Assembly: GCA_012932295.1 (NCBI GenBank)
Contig: JAAONU010000002.1
Coordinates: 21,545,770 to 21,609,769, forward strand
Source of the DNA: Cyclina sinensis
Taxonomy: Eukaryota; Mollusca; Bivalvia; Venerida; Veneridae
Length of the DNA stretch: 64,000 nucleotides
Reading direction: 5' to 3'
The notes beneath the pieces are model-generated. The model searched no databases. It saw only the letters and a list, made by a program, of their open reading frames with translations, and was not told the origin of the DNA. The position numbers were made by a program, and so were the translations under genes. Of the stretch, positions 22,254 through 33,882 are shown one piece after another. The stretch's first letter is position 1, and the number at the start of each line of letters is the position of its first letter.

Positions 22254-22730
22254 AGCTCACCTGAGCACTTTGTAAAGAATCTTTACCAATATTGTATAAA
22301 TGTTGGCTCTGGGGTCAAAATTTGCCCCGACCCGGGGGCCCTTAATATGTAAAAAAGGAAATCTTTAAAAATCTTCTTGTCTGAAACCACAAGGCCTAGA
22401 ATATTTAAATTTGGCATGAAGAAAGCTTTATCAAGCTTTTTCAAATTATTAGATTAGGTTAAAGGTCACGGAGGCTAAAAATAGATTTATCTTCTGTACC
22501 TCATAGAGCCTTCATTTATAGACCAATATCTTTGATATTCAGTATATAGGTTCCTTGCATGGACCTCTACCCATGGGTAGGGTTTGAGGTCACTGGGTCA
22601 AGGTCATCATAGCTTATAATAGATATTTCTACTTTCTGTCATAGAGCCTTTATTTATTGACTGGCAGTGGATTGAAGGCTACAGCCAAAGTACTCAGGTG
22701 AGCGATCCAGGGCCATCATGGCCCTCTTGT
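22254..22730 (+). mobile_element. Short family A element, core mostly deleted
   Basis: Starts AGCTCACCTGAGCAC but lacks the partner strand of the hairpin and the microsatellite. It jumps to a GGGGTCAAAATTTGCCCC monomer piece and the non-tandem 3' domain, ending TCAGGTGAGC, GGGCCATCATGGCCC, TCTTGT at 22730. The internal part matches the second half of the 29311-30810 element. Confidence 0.75.
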
Positions 22731-22741
22731 CATGTTTCTAA

Positions 22742-23110
22742 CAGACAATAAATGTAAATTTTGACAACGTGAAGCAGTAGTTAATGCTATTAACATTGCT
22801 AACTTGAGAGTTAAAAACTTCAAACTGATTTCACTGACCGGACTTAATGTTTTTAAGTATTTTAACACATCCGATACATTCCAAGTATCACAGTACCTAG
22901 ACTTTGGCGGTTTAAATTATATACACCCTTCAAAAATCGAATGACAAGAGGATGAGCTCCAACTGCAAAACCGTCAATTATAATTCCTAAAGTAGACAAA
23001 GCTGAACGTGCTGTATTCAAAGCACTATAGGTTAATCCAAGTTCAAATAAATGTGACAAAAAATCAGTAACATTACCTAAAGTTGCTTGAAAACTATTAA
23101 TTTATTCTTG
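22742..23110 (-). pseudogene. DIRS tyrosine recombinase, truncated
   Basis: The - strand frame from about 23095 holds a core-binding region (FLSHLFELGLTYSALNTARS, then GAHPLVIRFLKGVYN). After a frameshift it continues PPKSRYCDTWNVSDVLKYL, ending in LAMLIALTTASRCQNL. The arginine in ASRCQ corresponds to the first catalytic residue of tyrosine recombinases. The H-x-x-R and tyrosine boxes would follow but are missing. In DIRS elements this enzyme integrates the circular DNA copy. Confidence 0.8.
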
Positions 23111-24112
23111 ATTACAGTATTGAAACCATTTTCGTAAGTACATGTTATATTGTTTTTGAGTTCCTGACCTCCATGAGGCCATAATAATGGCTGTAGACTT
23201 GACTGAAATGTTTCGTTTTTGGAGGGTTTCCCTGATAAGCGACAAACCATCAGAATGAGTTTCTTGTACAATGGGTGTACCTGCACCGTTCCTGGTAATG
23301 TTAGTAAATTCCGTTTCTTTCGGAAGAATGTAAGGACTGGATATCAACATTTCCATCACTGTGGTGAACCAGCTCTGGGTCGTCCACAGAGGAGCTACAA
23401 GAATACACTCTCCTGCATCCTCTCTCAGCTTCATCAACAGACGAGGAATTAGGCTGAAAGGAAGAAAAGCATAAAAATAAATGTCTGACCAATTCATGTC
23501 AAAGGCATTAACAAATTCTGCTTCTGGATCTAATTTCCATGAGACAAATTTATCTAACTGTTTATTCAACCTACTTGCAAACATGTCAATTGAAGGGGTC
23601 TCCCACAGACTCAGAATAGTCTTAGCAATTATTTTGTTTAGCATCCATTCCACATTTTCATTGAAAAATTGAGAACCATGATCTGCTAAATTTTGTTTAC
23701 CAGGTACATGAGATGCCGACAACCAAATATCTTTCTTAATAGCCCAAAACCAAATTTTACAAGCCAACTGGTCAGAAAGAATTGACTTTATGCCACCCAT
23801 GTTATTAATGTAAGACATGGCGCATGTATTGTCAGTTCTGATTTGGATGTGAGTGGCTGACAGATCTTTAGAAAATGCTCTCAAAGCATGAAAAATTGCT
23901 TAAAGCTCTAAGTAATTAATATGGTTGCCCAATTCCTCCTCTGACCAACGACCCCCAATTTCTTTGTTCTGACAAATTCCAGCCCAACCTGCTGGACTTG
24001 CATCTGTTTCTATTACAAGTTTCGGAATGCCATGGGAAATATTTCTGATTGAAGTTGGCAAATTTTTGATCCACCAGTTTAACTCAGATTTGACTGAATC
24101 TGACAAAAACAT
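23102..24112 (-). pseudogene. DIRS RNase H and linker to recombinase
   Basis: RNase H motifs appear as KLVIETDASPAGWAG (first acidic residue), a YLEL segment (second, glutamate), and IQIRTDNTCAMSYINNMGG (third, aspartate). An in-frame TAA after YLEL splits the domain at about 23898-23900. The C-terminal NLADHGSQ stretch and a tryptophan-rich linker precede the recombinase. The domain would remove the RNA strand during reverse transcription. At 260 codons, 23102-23884 is the longest open frame in the window. Confidence 0.85.
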
Positions 24113-24130
24113 TTTGGCACCAAAGTCTCC

Positions 24131-24979
24131 TCAACTTTCTGAAAGGGCCAAGGTTTTTGCCCTCTCAATGGTACGGTAATGTAATGGACCATATTCAACT
24201 GCAGAAAATGATGCAACTAAAAGACCTATAACTCGGGCCATTGCCCTTATAGAAGAGAATGTCATGCGGAGTAAACATGAAAACTCCTTAATTATGACAT
24301 GTTTTCTTTCTTCTGTTAAGTATACTATCATTCTTACAGAATCAATGTGATTACCTAGAAACACTATGTTTTGTGTAGGAACAAATACTGACTTTTGCTG
24401 ATGGATGATAAAACCTACATCCTCCATGACATTCACAGTAGCTTTAACATTATCTGTACATTCAGATATAGTATCTCCTAACAAAAAACTATCATCAATG
24501 TAACCAGAGTTCTTGTGGCCTAATCTTCTCAATTTGGCATAAACAACTTTCATCAGTTTTGTAAATTAACGAGGAGCTGAGGCCAGACCATTTGCTAAAC
24601 AAGTATACTGGTAAATCTTGCCCCTATATCTAAATCTCAGATATTTTCTATGTTCTGTAGCAATGGGCACAGAGTTATAGCCATGTCGTAAATCAATAGA
24701 AGCCATGAAACAGTTGGGTTTTACTAGCTTTAATGCTGTTTCAAAGGAGTCCATCTTAAAATGATGATACACCACATATGCTTCATTGAACTCCTTAAGA
24801 TTTAAGATCATGCGATATTCTCCGTCCTTTTTGGGGACTGTGAAAATTGGAGAGATAAACTGCTCATCATTATCGTTAAACTCTACTTGTTCAATTACAT
24901 TCATTTCAAGCAGTTTTGTAATTTCTATGTCAATAGTTTTTCTCTCATCTGCAGTAAAAAAACTGCATTGGCCATACAA
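24131..24979 (-). pseudogene. DIRS reverse transcriptase
   Basis: Two - strand frames (24566-24979 and 24131-24553) form one RT domain separated by a TAA after LANGLASAPR. Seen in order are PIFTVPKKDGEYRMILNLKE, a SIDLRHGYNSVPI stretch with the first catalytic aspartate, FRYRGKIYQYTCLANGL, and the polymerase motif GYIDDSFLLG, followed by GFIIHQQKSVF and FLGNHID. All core RT motifs are intact apart from the stop. Confidence 0.9.
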
Positions 24980-25009
24980 TTTGTTTCTCAGGTTTTTGAG
25001 TTAATTCTA

Positions 25010-26218
25010 TATGACAATGCAAAGCAATGTCCAAAATTCTTTCATCAGAAGTAAGACTTCTCCAGTTATTTTCAAAAAAGGTAACCTACCTGCCTGGAAA
25101 GTAGTAGACTTCTTCTGATCTCTCATCCCCTGTCGGGATCTACCAATACCAGACTTCATACGCCCATAAGAAACACGTCTACTGTAAGGCTGATATCTAC
25201 GACCTTTAAACTGGCGACCTCTAAAACGTCTAATACCACCACCTCTAACTATATTTCTACTGTTTTATTGAGTTCCTGAATATCTTTGATACATGTATCT
25301 TTGAGTCACCATAAAGTTGGTCAGTGAAAGGAACCATGGGTGAACAAAGGTGGTGTAGTTTAGGATCCATATCCCTCTGTGCAAGTCTCTTCTATGGATA
25401 TTAATCCATCGATTTGCATGTCCTAGAAGACCAATGGCATCGGTGCCCCAAACTAACATCTCATTATCGAACATTTGGCTGCCTTTATCCATAATTTTCA
25501 CAATGTTACAGGTAGCTTTAACAAGACTATTCTGAATATCTCACATCTTAGAGTCTTCTGTCTGTGTGGTTGGCTTCAGCACTGACCAAACACCCGAATT
25601 AACTCTCGTTTCTTTGAGGGCTTCACAATTACTTGGTCGCAAAATGTTCTTGCACACGTTACTATAATGTTCATTTGACATGCCCTCTCAAAAAGTGCTA
25701 TTGCCAACAGCAGCCAATTTCTCAGACACCTCAGGATCAACAGAGTCGACTTTCTGAAATTTCTTTGCAAACTGACTAAATACATCGTCATCATCTGCAG
25801 ACAAAGACCTTAGATCATCTTGTTCCCAATCTTGACCATCATAGTCCTCATCTTCATAACGCTGTGACAGGCCATAGTCACCTTCAGCAAGTTCATTATA
25901 CAAGGCATCGACTCGACCAGTTAATTCTTCCACCGTTTTATTTGTTTTATTAATGTTATTATTCATTTGTCTCAAAATGGATAATGCCTCCCCATTAAAT
26001 GAATCTAAATTTGAGGTCGTCGTCGTAGTCATCTTCACCTGAGAGGTTTTTGACGAGTTAGCGGGCTGTTTCCCTCTAGGCTTACCAGAATCAATAACTT
26101 TAATAGAACCTGGTCTCTTTGAAGAAGTTTTTTGTTCTTTACTGGCCTTAGCACTAGAATTTGCCGCCAGACTAGGCGCTTCGGCCTGCACAGATTGTTG
26201 CAACATTGCATCCGCCAT
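25010..26218 (-). pseudogene. DIRS gag-like region
   Basis: An ATG at 26218 opens MADAMLQQSVQAEAPSLAAN in a 177-codon frame rich in S, K and acidic residues. A predicted coiled-coil segment (ILRQMNNNINKTNKTVEELT) lies near residues 85-110. After a frameshift a second part (25265-25501) carries WINIHRRDLHRG. In a shifted frame PKLHHLCSPMVPFTDQLYGD follows, a pattern typical of DIRS gag C-termini, then an RG-rich tail around 25140-25260. The protein would package element RNA. Confidence 0.7.
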
Positions 26219-26639
26219 ATTACAAAAGTGGGCGAAACATGTGATAAATTTGTGCACTACGTCATCAATTTATGTAAGGAAAGTTATAAATTGCGTACTA
26301 CGTACACAAGAATGGTGCAGGTGCTGTAAACTTTCCGCTTACTACGTATATGATTTTTGTGATAATGTCTAACGACTGTCACAAACCGTACAGAAAAGCG
26401 TAAAAGTGTATAATTACAACAGCGGCATAAACACAAGGTCATGTTATACGATTGAAAAATTATATAATATAGAAATAAATTAAGCAACGCCAAATAAAAC
26501 TGTATGGATTACATCGTAACCCAAAATAATAACATGTATAACTGAATAGACCTACATGTATTAAAAGTACGCTATACCAAGGATTTAGGTAAAAATCAAT
26601 ACTGAACAAGACCGCGTCGGTTCAGCTTGATATCTAAAG

Positions 26640-27075
26640 GCGCACTGAGGATTTATGGTCACGCTATGCGCACATCTCATCTGTGAACTGAGGTGTGTTA
26701 TGACGTAAAAGAATTATTGACTGGACACCGGTATCCGACTATTAGACTTTTAGTGACGTCATCAACAATGGCTGCACCCGTATAGAAATCAATATTATTT
26801 GAGCATGCTTTAAAGTTTGTAAAACGGGTAAGAAATGCTCGTTTCAACAAAGTTGGCTGACGAAGTACAATTGGATAAAATCGATAAATGTTTTCCAGAG
26901 CTTATAATTCATATCAAATGAGTCCTTGAAAAACAATATTTTTCCTTGAAATTCCTGGAAAAGTCCTTGAATTTTTAGATGAAATTTCTGTATGAACCAT
27001 GTTGAACTTTCACACCTGGGTATTTTGGTGCAAATTTTTTGGAGATTGGCATTTTTATGCCCCCACTTTGATAAT
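26640..27075. repeat. DIRS 5' flank, hAT-like right end and G remainder
   Basis: 26640-26900 shows no coding signal. 26920-27001 has the TCCTTGAA-rich right end of the hAT-like element. 27002-27075 is the remainder of the family G monomer cut at 19142 (CACCTGGGTATTTTGGTGC). Confidence 0.5.
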
Positions 27076-27503
27076 GGCGAGCTGGCATATAGTGTTTACC
27101 CTGTCCAGCTCATAACTTTATTGGGCATAGTTGGATTTCCAAATTATTTGACAGAAATGATCATCATAAGAAGGCGACGTGTCGCATGCATGAAACTTGT
27201 CGCTCGCTCAAAAGGAAAGGTCGCAGTGGACACTTAAAATTTTGGCTTATTCCTGATATGGATTGAGTGAAAAAGTTGTTCTTGTCCGGCTCATAACTTT
27301 GTTGTGCATGGTTGGATTTCGAAATAATTTGGCATAAGTGATCATCAAAATTATGAAGTTGACGTGTCGCTTGCAAGAAGTATTTTGCTCGCTCAAAGGT
27401 CAAGGTCATAGTGGACTCTTGAAGTTTTGGCTAATTCCTTATTTGGATATAATGAAGAAGTTGTTCGTGTCTGGCTCATAACTTCCTAATCAATGTGTTT
27501 ATT
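27075..27503 (+). repeat. Family F repeat, copy 2
   Basis: GATAATGGCGAGCTGGCATA, GGCTCATAACTTTGTTGTGC and TGTCGCATGCATGAAACTTG match 4070-4560 but without the GT microsatellite expansion. It leads directly into a family B start with the same junction (TGTGTTTATTATGTC) as at 4571, so F plus B forms a composite unit. Confidence 0.7.
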
Positions 27504-29305
27504 ATGTCTCCCACCCATCTGGGGGAGACATATTGTTTTTGCCCTGTCCATCTGTCACACTTTGTTTCCTTCCAATAACTAGAGTGCTTTTTCAACTAAA
27601 GTCTGCAAACTTCCTAGAGTGATTGCCCACATCTAGTTACAGAAGCCTGTTGTTTTTAAAGTATGTAGGTCAAAGGTCAAGGTCACAGTGACCTTAAATG
27701 TGAAAATGTTTTCTGTTCAATAACTAGAGTTCTATTTGACCTATTATGTTAAAACTTCATAGGATGACTGTCCTTGTTGAGTTACTAAAGTTTTTTAATT
27801 TTGGGGGCAGCCGGTCAAAGGTCAAGGTCACAGTGACCTAATATGTAAAAATTGGTTTCTGCTCAATAAATGGAGTTCTATTTGACCCAGATTCTTGAAA
27901 CTTCATTAAATGATTGTCTTTATTGAGTAGAAGAAGCCTATTGATTTTGGGGGCAGCCAGTCAAAGGTCAAGGACACAGTGATCTTTAACTTGAAAATTT
28001 TTTCCGCTCAATAACTTGAGTTCTGTTTGACCCAGAGTCTTCAAACTTCATAGGATAATTTTCCTTAATGAGCAGAAGAAGCCTATTGATTGAGGTCAGC
28101 CAGTCAAAGGTCAAGGTCACACTGATCTTTAACTTGAAAATGGTTTCCGCTCAATAAATTGTGTATTATTTGACCCAGAGTCTTCAAGCTTCATAGGATG
28201 ATTGTCCTTAATGAGTAGAAGAAGCCTATCAATTTTGGGGTTAATGGTCAAGGTCGCAGTCATCTTTAACTTGAAAATGGTTTTTGCTCATTAACTTGAG
28301 TTCTGTTTGACCCAGAGTCTTCAAACTGCATAGGATGATTGTCCTTGTTGAGTTAAAAAAAGCCTATTGTTTTTAGGTTCAGCTGATCAAAGGTAAGGTC
28401 ATAGTGACCTTATCTTCTGCAACAATAGTACTCCTTGTTATTCCATGGCCTTTTTTCAACACACTCATTCCTATTCTCCAGTTCACAATTATTTCAGTTG
28501 ACCCCTCCCATCTACTGTGGTATCATTTTATTTCGCTTAGGGTTAATTTTCGCGCATTTTGCGCTCGGGCAAATGCGCGAATTTAAACCCTATGCTAAAC
28601 TTTGCCATAAAAGACTGTTCCAAGTACGTATCCGAATATGCTTACTATCCGAATTTTATAGACTTGGTTACGTTACTTCGCCCACGTCAATGTCTCAAGG
28701 CAGTTGGTTGAGTCAAAATAAGTTTTAATAGATAACGCAAAAATTAAGTGAAAAGTATTTCATTGGAACTTAATCGAACTGCAAATAAATCACCGTAGAA
28801 GTGTGTCTTTATATGCAGGTCGGGCATTTTAATAAATGTCGTTATAATCTCATACAGTTCCAGCGTTCATTATTTACGAGGAGAAACACGTCTATGAATT
28901 TAAACTTTTATTTTTTTGTCAAATAATGTAAATTAAGTGACACTTTGTATAACTTGAATGTGTAATGAAGACAAACAGCAGTCAATTACATCCGTTAATT
29001 GTTGAGCAAATTGACACGAGCAACTTAGCAGAACGGAATAAACAACGATATGATAATTGATGAACAAAGGGTTTTACTAGCTCCCTCAATCAAATAAACA
29101 GAAGAAACTGGGTGGCCAAGACTGATTAAAACATTGACAGTGTATTTGAAAACATTTATTCTACAAAAAAAATGTATTTGCGCAAAATTATGTCCGCGCG
29201 AAATAGTCATTTTCGGCGTTTGCGCGAACTTTCGTGCCAGCGAAATTAAATGATACCACAGTATTCTTTGCCTGTGTTTCAATGATGCGCTGGGGAGACA
29301 TGTGG
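27504..29305 (+). mobile_element. Family B element, copy 2, with MITE inside
   Basis: The 5' hairpin is ATGTCTCCCACCCATCTGGGGGAGACAT. Six to seven monomers of 135-145 bp follow to 28510, then a 747 bp MITE, then a short 3' end with GCGCTGGGGAGACATGTGG. Perfect AGGTCANNNTGACCT sites lie at 27680-27694, 27825-27839 and 28396-28410. The AGGTCA-A-AGGTCA direct repeat is at 27667-27679. Confidence 0.7.
28515..29261. mobile_element. 747 bp TA-flanked MITE with CGCGAAA-rich ends
   Basis: Inverted termini CTGTGGTATCATTTTATTTC (left) and CTGTGGTATCATTTAATTTC (right, reverse complement) extend through TTCGCT and a CGCG-rich zone. TA flanks both sides (28513-28514, 29262-29263). The ends resemble widespread invertebrate TA-targeting MITEs that begin CTGTGG. 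No transposase frame is present. It interrupts family B copy 2. Confidence 0.8.
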
Positions 29306-29310
29306 TTTTT

Positions 29311-30810
29311 AGCTCACCTGAGCACAAAGTGCTCAAGGTGAGCTTTTGTGATCACCTGATGTCCGTCGTCCGTGCGTGCGTGCGTGCGTCGTCAACTTTT
29401 TCTTCAAACAACAACTTCTCCTGAACTGCTGGGCCAATCTTGCTGAAACCTGGCAGGAATGTTACTTGCATGAAGCTTTATCAAAATTGTTCAAATGGTT
29501 CAGGTCCATTGCATTTCTAGGCCACAGGAGCTAAAAATAGATTTTCAAAGTTGGAACTTTAAAAATCTTATTCTCCAGAACTACAAGGCCTGGTGCTTAG
29601 ATATTTGGTATGAAGCATCATCAGGTGGACCTTTACCAAGTTTGTTCAAATCATGACCCCTGGGTCAAAAATGGCCCTGCCCCAGGGGTCACTAGTTTTA
29701 CATAGAATTATATAGGAAAAACTTTAAAAATCTTCTTGTCTGAAACCACAAGGCCTAGAGTTTAGATATTTGGTGTGCAGCATTGTCCAGTGGACCTCTA
29801 CCAAGTTTATTCAAATCATGGCTTCTGGGTCAAAAATGGCCAAGCCCCGGGGGTCACATGTTTTACATAGAGTTATATCGGAAAAACTTTAAAAAATTTT
29901 CTTGTCAGAAACTGCAAGGCCTAGAGTTTAGATATTTGGTGTGCAGCATTGTCCAGTGGACCTCTACAAAGTTTGTTCAAATCATGGCTCCTGGGTCAAA
30001 ATTGGCCATGCCCCAGGGTTCTATTGATTTACATATAGTTATATAATAAGGAAAAACATGAAAAATCATTTTTCTCCGAAACTAATAGGACTAGACCTTA
30101 GATGTTTGGTGTGGAGTATTGTGTTGAGAACCTTTACCAGTATTCTTTATATGTTGGCCCCAGGGTCAAAATTGGCCCCGCCCCGGGGGCCCTTAATATG
30201 TTAAAAAGGCAATCTTTAAAAATCTTCTTACTGGAAACCTCAATGCCTACAGCTTAGATATTTGGTATGCAGCATTGTCTAGTGGACCTCTACCTAGTTT
30301 GTTTGAAAAATGTCACTGGGGTCACTATTGGCCCCGCCCAATGGGTCATAAGTTTTAAATAGCAGTATAGAAGAAAATCTTTAAAAATCTTCTTGTCTGA
30401 AACCACAAGAACTAGAATTTTAAAATTTGGCATGAAGCAAGCTTAATCAAGCTTTTTGAAATTATTAGATTAGGTTAAAGGTCATGGAGGCTAAAAATAG
30501 ATTTATCTACTGTACCTCTTAGAGCCTTCATTTATAGACCAACATCTTTGATATTCAGTATATAGGTTCCTTGCATGGATGTCTACCCATGGGTAGGGTT
30601 TGAGGTCACTGGGTCGAGGTCAAGGTCACCATAGCTTATAATAGATATTTCTACTTTCTGTCATAGAGCCTTTATTTATTGACTGATATTTTACATATTT
30701 GGTTTGTAGGCACTTACATATTTTCAATTAAAAAATGAAATACTGCTTAACAGCAAACCTACAGCCTAAGTACTCAGGTGAGCGATCCAGGGCCATCATG
30801 GCCCTCTTGT
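29311..30810 (+). mobile_element. Family A element, 1.5 kb copy
   Basis: The 5' hairpin AGCTCACCTGAGCAC/GTGCTCAAGGTGAGCT is perfect apart from one bulge, followed by GTCCGTCGTCC and (GTGC)n. Four CACAAGGCCTAGAG-type monomers, a GGCCCCGCCCCGGGGGCCC segment and the non-tandem 3' domain follow. It ends CAGGTGAGC, GGGCCATCATGGCCC, TCTTGT. Its second half matches 22254-22730. Confidence 0.85.
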
Positions 30811-30828
30811 TTACAAAAACATCTAGTT

Positions 30829-33216
30829 AGCTCACCTGAGCATACTCATGTGAGCTTTTAGGATCCTTGATTGTCCGGCGTCCGTCCGTCCGTCCGTCGT
30901 CCACAATTCCTTCAAACGACATCTCCTCTGAAACCACTGGGCAAAATTTAATGAAACTTGCCTAGAATGTTCCTTGCATGAAGCTCTACCAAGTTTGTTC
31001 AAATGGTTCCGGTCCATTGCATTTCTGGGTCACAGGAGCTAAAAACAGATTTTAAAAGTTGGATCTTTAAAAATCTTCTTGTCAGAAACCACAAGGCCTG
31101 GAGCTTTGATATTTGGTATAAAGCATCATCTAGTGGACCTCTACCAAGTTTGTTCAAATTATGATTCTTGGGTTAAAAATGGCCCCGCCCCAGGGGTAAC
31201 TTGTTTTACATAGAGTTATATAGGAAAAATCTTCTTGTCAGAAACCGTAAGGCGTAATGCTAAGATATTTGGTGTGCAGCATTGTCTAGTGGACCTCTAC
31301 CAAGTTTGTTCAAATCATGGCCTCTGGGTCAAAAATGGCCCCGCCCCAGGGGTAACTTGTTTTACATAGAGTTATATAGGAAAAACTTTAAAAATCTTCT
31401 TGTCAGAAACCGTAAGGCATAGAGCTTAGATATTTGGTATGTAGCATTTCCTAGTGGACCTCTACCAATTTTGTTCAAATTATACATCTGGGGTCAAATT
31501 TGGCCCCACCCTGGGGTCATTGGTTTTACATAGGTTTATATAGGAAAAACTTCGAAAATCTTCTTGTTTGAAACCACAAGGCCCTGAGCCTTAAGATTTG
31601 GTATGTAGCATTGTCTAGTGGACCTCTACCAAATTTGTTCAAATTATACCCCTGGAGTCAAATTTGGCGCCACCCCGGGGTCATTGGTTTTACATAGGCT
31701 TATATAGTGATAACTTTGAAAATCTTCTTGTAGAAGGAGAAGTAACATTTTCAGTTCAAATAATCTGGAAATTTGTCAGACAGGTTGTTTCTATGATTTC
31801 TAGCTCAAGTTCGAATATGGGTCATCTCAGTTCAAAAACTAGGTCACAGAGCCCAAAAATAGAAAAACCTCGTTAACACTCTAGAGGTTACATTTTTAGT
31901 CAAAATATCCCAGAAATTTTTCAGAAAGGTTGTTTGATGATTTTTAGCTCAAGTTTAAAATTGGGTCATGTGGGGTCAAAAACTAGGTCACAGAGCCCAA
32001 ATATGGAAAAACCTTGTAAACATTCTAGAGGTAACATTTTCAGTCCAAATAACCTGGAATCTGTCAGAAAGGTTGTTACAATGATTTGTAGGTTAAATTT
32101 GAATATGGGTCATCTGAAATCAAAAACTAGGTCACAGAGCGCAAAAATAGAAAAGAACTTGTTAACACTCTAGAAGCTACTTTTCAGTCCAAATATTCTC
32201 CAATTGTCAGAAAGGATGTTTTATTGATTTCTAGCTCAGATTTGAATAAAGGTCATCTGGGGTCAGAAACTAGGTCACAGACCCAAAATATGGAAAAACC
32301 TTGTTAACACGCATTGATGTAACATTTTCAGTTCAAATAACCTTGAAATTTGTCAGAAAGATTGTTTTAAAGATTTCTAGCTCTGTTTTAAATATAGGTT
32401 ATCTGGGGTCAAAAACTAGGACACAGGGCCAAAAAGTAGAAAATCCTTGTTAATGCTCTAGAGGTTACATTTTCAGTCCAAATGTCCTTGAAATTTGTCA
32501 GAAAGGTTGTTTCAATGATTTCTAGCCTAGATTAGGATATCGGTCATCTGGGATCAAAAACTAGGTCACAGAGCCCTAAAATGTTAAAACCATTTTAACA
32601 TTCCAGAGGTTACATTTTCAGTCCAAATATCCTGGAAATTTGTCAGACAGGTTGTTTTGATGATTTCTAGCTCAAGTACTAATATGGGTCATCTTTAGTC
32701 AAAAACTAGGTCCCAGAGCCCAAATATGGAAAAACCTTGTTAACACTCTAGAGTTAAGATTTTAATTCCAAATAACCTGAAAATTAATCAGAAAGGTTAC
32801 TTCTATGATTTCCAGCTCAACTTTAAATATCGGTCATCTGGATTAAAAAACTAGGTCACAGAGCCTAAATATCGAAAAACTTTGTAAACACTCTAGAGGC
32901 TACAAATTTTCAGTCCAAATGTCCTGGAAATTGGTCAGAAAGGTTGTTCTGATGATTTCTAGCTCAGGTTTGGATATGGATCATCTGGGGTCAGAAACTA
33001 GGTCACAGAGCCCAAATATGGAAAAACCTTGTTTACACTCTAGAGGCAACACTTTCAGTCCAAATAACCTTGAAATTTGTCAGAAAATTTTTTTCAATAA
33101 TTTCTAGGTGAAGTTTGAATATGGGTCATCTGGGGTCAATTAACCAGGTCCACAGCAACTTTGTTAAAAGCAGTCATATTCAGGTGAGCGATATAGGGCC
33201 ATCATGGCCCTCTTGT
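30829..33216 (+). mobile_element. Family A element, 2.4 kb sister of 19327 copy
   Basis: Collinear with 19327-22192: same 5' hairpin variant (ends GAGCATACTCATGTGAGCT), same (GTCC)n position with one more unit, same cassette order and same 3' end. It lacks the 429 bp MITE, so it supplies the empty site. It starts 18 bases after the end of the previous family A element. Confidence 0.85.
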
Positions 33217-33882
33217 TGTTTTAAAGCTGTGGCAATGAAATTTGGACTGTGTGTACAGCTTTTGTTCCAATTTCAAAATGTCGTTTTATGACGTATATTT
33301 TGACCTACTGACCTACTTTTTGTTTTCGGAGCTATGGCAGTGAAATTGCATTGGTCGATTTCTGTGATTTGCATCATTACATTCATAGAAAATTTCTTCC
33401 ATCTTTGAACCCAGGTGAGCACTTTAGGGCCATTGGCCCTCTTGTTCGTTTTTTAGCTACAACAATGAAATTTGGACCATGTACACAGTTTTTCGTTTCG
33501 ATTTCAAAAATGTCATTGCATGGCCTATATTTTTTACCTTATGGCCTACTTTTTGTTTTTGAAGTATGGCAATAAAATTTGGACCTTGTGTACAGTTTTT
33601 ATTCCGATTTCAAAAACCTCATAGCATGACCTATATTTTTGACCTACTGACCTACTTTTTTTTTTTAAAGCTACGGCAATGAAATTTGGACTTTGTGTAC
33701 AGCTTTTTGTTTCGATTGCAAAGATGTCATCTCATGACCTATAATTTGACCTACTTTTTGTTTTTGGAGCTATGGCAATGAAATTGCATTGGGCCATTTC
33801 TGTGATATGCATCATTACATTCATAAAAATTTCTTTCATCTTTGAACCCAGGTGAGCGCATTAGGGCCATTGGCCCTCTTGT
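33217..33882 (+). repeat. Two short family A-type 3' units
   Basis: Two units share GCAATGAAATTTGGAC-type monomers and TTCATCTTTGAACCCAGGTGAGC. They end with short-loop hairpins, AGGGCCATTGGCCCT then CTTGT, at 33445 and 33882. No 5' hairpin precedes them. The hairpin loop is a single base in place of the usual three. Confidence 0.65.

Larger units (their letters stand above)
22735..26640 (-). mobile_element. Degenerate DIRS-like retrotransposon
   Basis: On the - strand the order is gag, reverse transcriptase, RNase H, then tyrosine recombinase, which defines the DIRS order (no integrase, no protease). The sequence has at least two in-frame stops in RT/RNase H and several frameshifts. The recombinase is cut off at 22735 after its first arginine motif. 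Terminal repeats could not be identified. It lies inside the hAT-bounded locus. Confidence 0.85.
19143..27001. mobile_element. Composite locus bounded by hAT-like ends
   Basis: The left end CAGGGTTCGCACATGACTTG sits against CATTTGAA. The reverse complement of the right end, CATGGTTCATACAG, sits against TTGAACTT. Both ends carry repeats of TCCTTGAA-type sequence near them. TTGAA flanks both sides, and the interrupted host monomer of family G reads through. Between the ends lie two family A elements, a tRNA-bearing MITE and a DIRS-like retrotransposon. I see no transposase. Confidence 0.6.

Noticed and set aside
23481..23672. Plus-strand frames across the DIRS region
   Set aside because: They lie antisense to well-supported RNase H and recombinase domains and have no recognisable motif.
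30832..31017. Minus-strand frame over a family A 5' end with RTDAGQS-like peptide, also at 9832, 29025 and 56067
   Set aside because: It is the reverse reading of the GTCC microsatellite and terminal hairpin shared by all copies.
20669..33107. Recurrent frames with [22 protein letters not shown] peptides
   Set aside because: They are translations of the 142 bp monomer in family A cores. The same peptide appears because the DNA is repeated, not because of a gene.
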